From: JADHUC01 sp964617665
GTDB taxonomy: Bacteria > Planctomycetota > Planctomycetia > Pirellulales > Pirellulaceae
Length of the DNA stretch: 64,000 nucleotides
Assembly: GCA_964617665.1 (NCBI GenBank)
Contig: CAZUAH010000004.1
Coordinates: forward strand, 16,441-80,440
Direction: 5' to 3'
The position numbers and the translations under genes were made by a program. The notes below the pieces were generated by a model. It was given only the letters and a program-made list of their open reading frames with translations. It searched no databases and had not been told where the DNA came from. Position 1 is the stretch's first letter. Every line of letters begins with the position of its first letter. Positions 59,946-64,000 of this stretch are shown in pieces.

Positions 59946-61781
59946 TCACTCTTCGTGCAGCACGAAAATCCGGGTTTGCTCATCGGCTGGCAGTCGTAGC
60001 GTCCGTCCTTGTTGCCCGTCGAAGTCGGTGAGTACGATTTCGCGCGGTTCGCCGCCGTAGACGACTTTGGGGTCGTAGGTGATCAGGATGTGGATCGGGC
60101 CCAATTCCACTCGGCGCACGATCGGCAGGCTTTGCTTGAACTGCCGGCGAGCGGGTACGTCGATCTTCACTTCGCCGTGCCGCAGGATGTACTCGAACGG
60201 CTTCACCAATGCCATGCCTTCGATCATGGCAGCCACGGGTTCGGACTTGACACGCAGGTGGCCTTCCAGTTCTTGAATCGGCATGGCGAATACGGGTTGG
60301 TCGTCCGTGATGCCGTGATTCTCGGCCCCGTGACGGATCTTCTGGAACCGCACGATGTTCTCTACCTCGTCGCCGCTCAGCACGTGGACAACGTCGTGAC
60401 GCTTCAGTCGCTCCGGTTTGGCTCCGGCCGGCGCGTTCTCTGGTACCAGTTCCAATTCATCCTTCAACATCACATCGGCGCCGCTGGTGAAATAGTCCTT
60501 GCCGTTCTTTTTGCTTGTAAGCGCCGGCGGCACGTGGTGATTGCCGGTGCCGGACCAGTTCCACGTGTCGAATCCTTCGATTCCCGTGAAGAACGCCATG
60601 GCGATCATGGCTCGCTTCTCTTCATTGGCAATCGGCTGGCCTTTCCACCAGCGCCATCCCCCGCCGCCGCCGTGGAGAAGCGTCCAGTAGTATGGCCGGA
60701 CGGGCTTCTTGGTCGGCATCGAGTTCACCAGAGCCATGTTCGAGTCGATGTTGGCCAGCGTGTACGCGACATTGCTTGGCGACCAGTAGAAGCAGTAGAC
60801 CGAGTTGTTGATGATATCCACGACATCGTAGATCTGTCGGCCGAAGGCGTTCCAGGCGTGGTGTGTACCGGATTCGACCTCCGGCTTTTCCAGACCGCCC
60901 CATGTCCGGCCGTAGGGCGCCCATCCGTACAGGCTGATGTTGCTCCAGCCTTGTTTGCGAGCTGCCGTGACTGCCGAGATGTACGTTTGGGCATAGCCAT
61001 CGTAGTAGCGATTTTCAAAGGATTGTCTATCAGTTTCCGGGGCGTCCGCCGGGTACCAAACCTGTTCCCGCAGTCGGTCGGGCGAAAGTACCGGGTGCTC
61101 CATGTCGATCATCAGGTAGTCGCCGCAGTGTTTCAGTTCCGTCGGGTCCGACGGACGCTTGAATTTGCCTTCTTGCAGGTGGATTTGCACAAGATCCTTG
61201 TCCACAAGCAGATCGTATCGGTCCGTTGGCAGTCCATGTTCGCCGAACCATTTGTGCCAGTTGATGAAGCCGCCCCAGGTCAACCACTTCGTGCCTGCGG
61301 GTAGATGCGATCGCTGCCCCATCTTGCGCACGTATGGGTAGATAATGTTGAAGCCATGAGCCGCGGCATAGTCGGCCATATCGAAATTGTGCCAGCCGCC
61401 GTAGTTGAATTCACAGTTGAAGTACTTCAAACGAAACGGTTTGATTCCGCGAGCCACATACGGTGCCTGGCCAGCAGGATATCCGTCGGCCATACGTTCG
61501 TCGTACGCTTCGGCAGGTTGCCCAAGCACCGGCGGTTCGTCGTCCAGGTTCACGCCGCGCAAGTCTTCGACTGTTAGCGATTGCTCGGGCCGCAAGACCA
61601 CCGTACCGGCAGTCGTTGGCAAGTTGACTACCTGAAACGTCGGCACCCTGGCAGACAGCGCACGTAGTTCCGCCTCGGCAGCCCCATCCGCCTCGGCCGT
61701 ATGCACACGGCCGATTCCGAGGACGCTACACAAGGACCAGGCAAGAGCCTGCAGCCATCGAATCGAGCTTCGTTTGTCCAT
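59946..61781 (-). CDS. Exported TIM-barrel-like protein of unknown function
   Basis: 611 residues from ATG 61781 (GGAGA 6 bases upstream). Signal region near LQALAWSLCSVLGIGRV. I do not recognise the family with confidence. Barrel-like features: FNIIYPYVRKMG, GDYLMIDMEHPVLS (Asp and Glu near the end of a strand), ISLYGWAPYGRTWGG, YYWTLLHGGGGGWRWW and FDTWNWSGTG. Tryptophan and glycine density suggests a glycoside hydrolase active site. C-terminal beta-sandwich. Ends 195 bases before the trypco1 gene, same strand, but the operon promoter candidate lies between. Confidence 0.65.
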   Translation of the reverse strand: MDKRSSIRWLQALAWSLCSVLGIGRVHTAEADGAAEAELRALSARVPTFQVVNLPTTAGTVVLRPEQSLTVEDLRGVNLDDEPPVLGQPAEAYDERMADGYPAGQAPYVARGIKPFRLKYFNCEFNYGGWHNFDMADYAAAHGFNIIYPYVRKMGQRSHLPAGTKWLTWGGFINWHKWFGEHGLPTDRYDLLVDKDLVQIHLQEGKFKRPSDPTELKHCGDYLMIDMEHPVLSPDRLREQVWYPADAPETDRQSFENRYYDGYAQTYISAVTAARKQGWSNISLYGWAPYGRTWGGLEKPEVESGTHHAWNAFGRQIYDVVDIINNSVYCFYWSPSNVAYTLANIDSNMALVNSMPTKKPVRPYYWTLLHGGGGGWRWWKGQPIANEEKRAMIAMAFFTGIEGFDTWNWSGTGNHHVPPALTSKKNGKDYFTSGADVMLKDELELVPENAPAGAKPERLKRHDVVHVLSGDEVENIVRFQKIRHGAENHGITDDQPVFAMPIQELEGHLRVKSEPVAAMIEGMALVKPFEYILRHGEVKIDVPARRQFKQSLPIVRRVELGPIHILITYDPKVVYGGEPREIVLTDFDGQQGRTLRLPADEQTRIFVLHEE

Positions 61782-62060
61782 CTCAGTCTCCGGCAATCCA
61801 TCGAGCGTGAACGCTTGACACTGCCTTCTCTAGGTAGTCACGTTCACAACGTGGTATACACGGCGAGCAACGCGAAGACAATTGGAGCGACGACGATTGA
61901 ACCGCCATCCTGAAGTCGGGAAACCGCGAGCATGGTCACGGTGAAAACACGGAAAGGAACACAAGGAGGGGGATTGCGAGAAGGTTATGACTCTGCTCTC
62001 GTTTTCGCATACTCCGCCCAGAGTGCATCGGGCGTTTTGCCGGTGGCATTTGTGCGATTG

Positions 62061-63089
62061 TCACGCGGAATCGGTCGGTTTCTCGTTTGCCACGTTGATC
62101 TCTGATTGCGGCTGTCGTTCGGAAATGCTGGCAAATTGAATCGGTCGAGTCCGCGTTCGGTTGACCGTCAATTGAAAGATGTCAAATCGATTGTATCCAG
62201 CCGACACGTCATGAAACTGTTTGGGTTCCACGCATTCAGAGAGGTCGAGTTCGGCATAGAGAATACCTTCTTCGTCGCATCGCTCTTCGCTCACCGGAGT
62301 ACCGCTCGGACCCGTGATCAACGAAACACTTCGGGGGCTTGCTTCAAGAATCTTGCCCGCATTCGGGTCCAGTTGTGCCAGAAAGTCGAACATGGCATTG
62401 TCCATGAAGCCAGAAGACACAATGTTGAACGCCTTGGCCTCGAATGAATGTGCACCTGCTCTCAGGCGAATTGCATGGGCAAGGTCGTAGGTGCATTTGC
62501 CCGGCTCGTGTGAAGGCCAAATGGGTGGATACGTGGAGATATGGACCTGCTCACCCTCGGCCATCATCGTGTATCGGGCAAGAGGATTCGTGTTTTCGCC
62601 GCAAATCAACATGCCGACTCGACCGCAATTGGTGTCGCAAACCCGCAATCCAGCGCCGTCTCCGGGCGACCAAGACAGCTTCTCGTAGAATGTCGGCACA
62701 ATCTTGCGGTGATGATTCAAGATTGCTCCGTCTTCCCCAATCAAGACATTGCTGTTGTAGACACACCCTACGCTGTCCCTCGTTGCCTCGTTGAAACCGA
62801 TCGACACGAGGATCTCTTTCTCTCGTGCGGTTTCGCAGAGTTGAGCCATCTCAGGCCCGTTCACGAGAATCGAATTGGCTACAAGACGGCAGAACAGTTC
62901 GTGATTGTAGATCGGCGACCGCAAACCACTCCAAACAGGAAATGCCGGTATGTACGCTTCCGGGAAGGCTACCAATCCAGCACCGTGTTCCGCCGCCTCG
63001 GAAATGATCGAACACGTTTTCTGAATCGTCGCAGCGACTTCCAAGAAGACGGGCGCCACGTGGGCGGCGGCTACTTTGATGCGAGGCAT
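62061..63089 (-). CDS. Nitrilase (carbon-nitrogen hydrolase)
   Basis: 342 residues from ATG 63089 (GGGAG 8 bases upstream; the longer open frame to 63329 is unlikely). Cytoplasmic, no signal peptide. Complete triad Glu44 (FPEAYIP), Lys129 (HHRKIVP) and Cys163 (LICGENTNP), as in branch-1 nitrilases, which convert nitriles to acids and ammonia. The motif CGEN in place of the more usual CWEN is seen in some arylaceto- and aliphatic nitrilases. Located 17 bases after the DUF4838 gene, so co-transcribed. Substrate not predictable; amidase or cyanide-type activity possible. Confidence 0.9.
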   Translation of the reverse strand: MPRIKVAAAHVAPVFLEVAATIQKTCSIISEAAEHGAGLVAFPEAYIPAFPVWSGLRSPIYNHELFCRLVANSILVNGPEMAQLCETAREKEILVSIGFNEATRDSVGCVYNSNVLIGEDGAILNHHRKIVPTFYEKLSWSPGDGAGLRVCDTNCGRVGMLICGENTNPLARYTMMAEGEQVHISTYPPIWPSHEPGKCTYDLAHAIRLRAGAHSFEAKAFNIVSSGFMDNAMFDFLAQLDPNAGKILEASPRSVSLITGPSGTPVSEERCDEEGILYAELDLSECVEPKQFHDVSAGYNRFDIFQLTVNRTRTRPIQFASISERQPQSEINVANEKPTDSA

Positions 63090-63106
63090 TCGTTCGACTC
63101 CCTTAG

Positions 63107-64000
63107 TCAATTGGAGCGTGATGTGGACAGACCCACCCCATATTCTCCGATGAAACCCAAATGTCCGAAACGCTCCTCGTATTTGGCGTCGATCCATGCA
63201 GCGAAGGTCGTTATATGGCGGATGCCTCGTTTCCGATAGGTCTCGACATCGGCAAGAAAGACTTCCTTGTTCCAAGGCAGCTTCACGCCGGGCCGCTTCC
63301 ATCGAGAGAATCGAGACACGTCCAGCCAATACTCCAGCACTTGGGCCGTCTCTTTCGGGAACACTTCTAGATTGGCGTCAAGAGCATGTAGCCCTTCGGC
63401 CAACTTCGGGTCTTGCTGTTTCTCATAGGGAATGTCGTAACGTCGTTTGATGGGAGCAAATTCGAGAAAGACTCCTTCGTCCGGTTTGACGTTCTTCGGG
63501 GGTACCAACGTGTTGTGATAGGCAAGGTGCGCGACTTGCGCCTTTGGGTCCACTTTTCGCAATGCCCGACAAATCCGGTTCTCGATCACCAATGCCTGTT
63601 CAGAAGGCGACAGTTCCCGGCACTTCGGACAGCGGCACCACGGCCTCCCATCGTCACCCCAGTAGAAATAGCGACCGGTGGTTGGACGAAGCACTTCTCC
63701 GATTTGCACCGCATTCTTGCAGATGATCTCCAAAGCTCGCTCGGAATGCACGCAGCAGTTGAAATCTGACATCCGCTGCCCCTTGTCGTCCATGCGGAAC
63801 ATGTTGGGGCTCTTCACGAACAATTCACGAGGAAGCAATTCCTTCATGGCGTGGAGTTCGTATTCGACTGCAAGACCTAGCTTTCGGCACTGTTCGGTGA
63901 ACCGTTGACCGGCATCGGACTGCACGCATCGAATGACGGCCTCTGGCGAGTTCTGATGGTGAATGCCGATTGTCGAGAGACCGGCATTCTTGGCTCGCTC
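63107..64000 (-). CDS. DUF4838 protein, N-terminus beyond window
   Basis: 298 residues visible; the frame is open past base 64000. DUF4838 features match the gene at 49402: WCRCPKCRELS for the cysteine cluster (CECEQCTKF there), HLAYHNTLVPPKNVKPDEGVFLEFAP and GVKLPWNKEVFLAD. Hydrolase-like domain of unknown function, often in planctomycetes. A signal peptide, if any, lies outside the window. Linked to the nitrilase by a 17-base gap. Confidence 0.8.
   Translation of the reverse strand, partial: ERAKNAGLSTIGIHHQNSPEAVIRCVQSDAGQRFTEQCRKLGLAVEYELHAMKELLPRELFVKSPNMFRMDDKGQRMSDFNCCVHSERALEIICKNAVQIGEVLRPTTGRYFYWGDDGRPWCRCPKCRELSPSEQALVIENRICRALRKVDPKAQVAHLAYHNTLVPPKNVKPDEGVFLEFAPIKRRYDIPYEKQQDPKLAEGLHALDANLEVFPKETAQVLEYWLDVSRFSRWKRPGVKLPWNKEVFLADVETYRKRGIRHITTFAAWIDAKYEERFGHLGFIGEYGVGLSTSRSN

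Noticed and set aside
63090..63329. N-terminal extension of the nitrilase
   Set aside because: Overlaps the DUF4838 gene in another frame; family alignment begins at MPRIKV with a good ribosome site.
1..64000. tRNA, rRNA, CRISPR arrays, transposases and integrases
   Set aside because: None seen on reading the intergenic regions, though weak or degenerate copies could have been missed without a scan.

Overview
The window reads as a chromosomal segment of a planctomycete, probably Pirellulales-like. Support comes from family content, not from a marker gene: a YTV-repeat cell-wall protein, a DUF1080 domain, exported beta-propellers, a protein with a hydrazine-synthase-alpha-like middle region and heme motifs, exported Gfo/Idh/MocA and xylose-isomerase-like proteins, two DUF4838 proteins, a sulfatase, and formylglycine-generating-sulfatase-like (FGS) domains. 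Coding density is high, start codons are often GTG or TTG, and no tRNA, rRNA, CRISPR array or transposase was seen.

Layout. (1) 1-26.9 kb is a large polysaccharide/glycan utilisation locus, almost all exported proteins: sulfatase, clan GH-D-like glycosidase, esterase, heme/PD40 protein, a methyltransferase-propeller fusion, beta-lactamase-family hydrolase, Gfo/Idh/MocA oxidoreductase, apiosidase-like and fucosidase-like glycosidases, an FG-GAP-type propeller, a golvesin-FAD oxidoreductase, a RIFT-barrel-like lyase candidate and a DUF1080-nitrilase fusion. (2) 26.9-28.4 kb holds bioF overlapping a BFD-type [2Fe-2S] protein. (3) 28.5-34.5 kb carries a membrane HEAT-repeat protein, the YTV protein, a small zinc-ribbon membrane protein, a protein with 15-residue cysteine repeats, and a voltage-sensor-only membrane protein with a C-terminal coiled coil. 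(4) 34.5-46 kb has thrS with a lineage-type insertion, a cupin, a lipoprotein-like PQQ propeller, two more zinc-ribbon membrane proteins, an exported sugar isomerase-like protein and a DUF11 repeat protein. (5) 46.4-51.9 kb runs ilvD, a DapA-family lyase/aldolase and a DUF4838 protein, then a 29-bp perfect palindromic element. (6) 52.1-59.8 kb is the most notable block: an operon on the minus strand reading trypco1-like protein, trypsin-VMAP protein, MoxR AAA+ ATPase, SAV_2336/vWA-FGS protein and a second FGS protein. (7) 59.9-64 kb returns to glycan-type genes: an exported TIM-barrel-like protein, a nitrilase and a partial DUF4838 protein.

How it fits together. The flanking regions describe a heterotroph that degrades complex, probably sulfated, polysaccharides outside the cytoplasm. 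The 52-60 kb operon matches the vWA-MoxR-VMAP ternary type of NTP-dependent biological conflict system: a AAA+ ATPase and vWA protein that assemble or remodel a complex, a trypsin-VMAP component that could be activated by proteolysis, and FGS domains as likely sensors or effectors. Both FGS domains lack one of the two copper-binding cysteines of true formylglycine-generating enzymes, so they are unlikely to mature the sulfatase seen at the window start.
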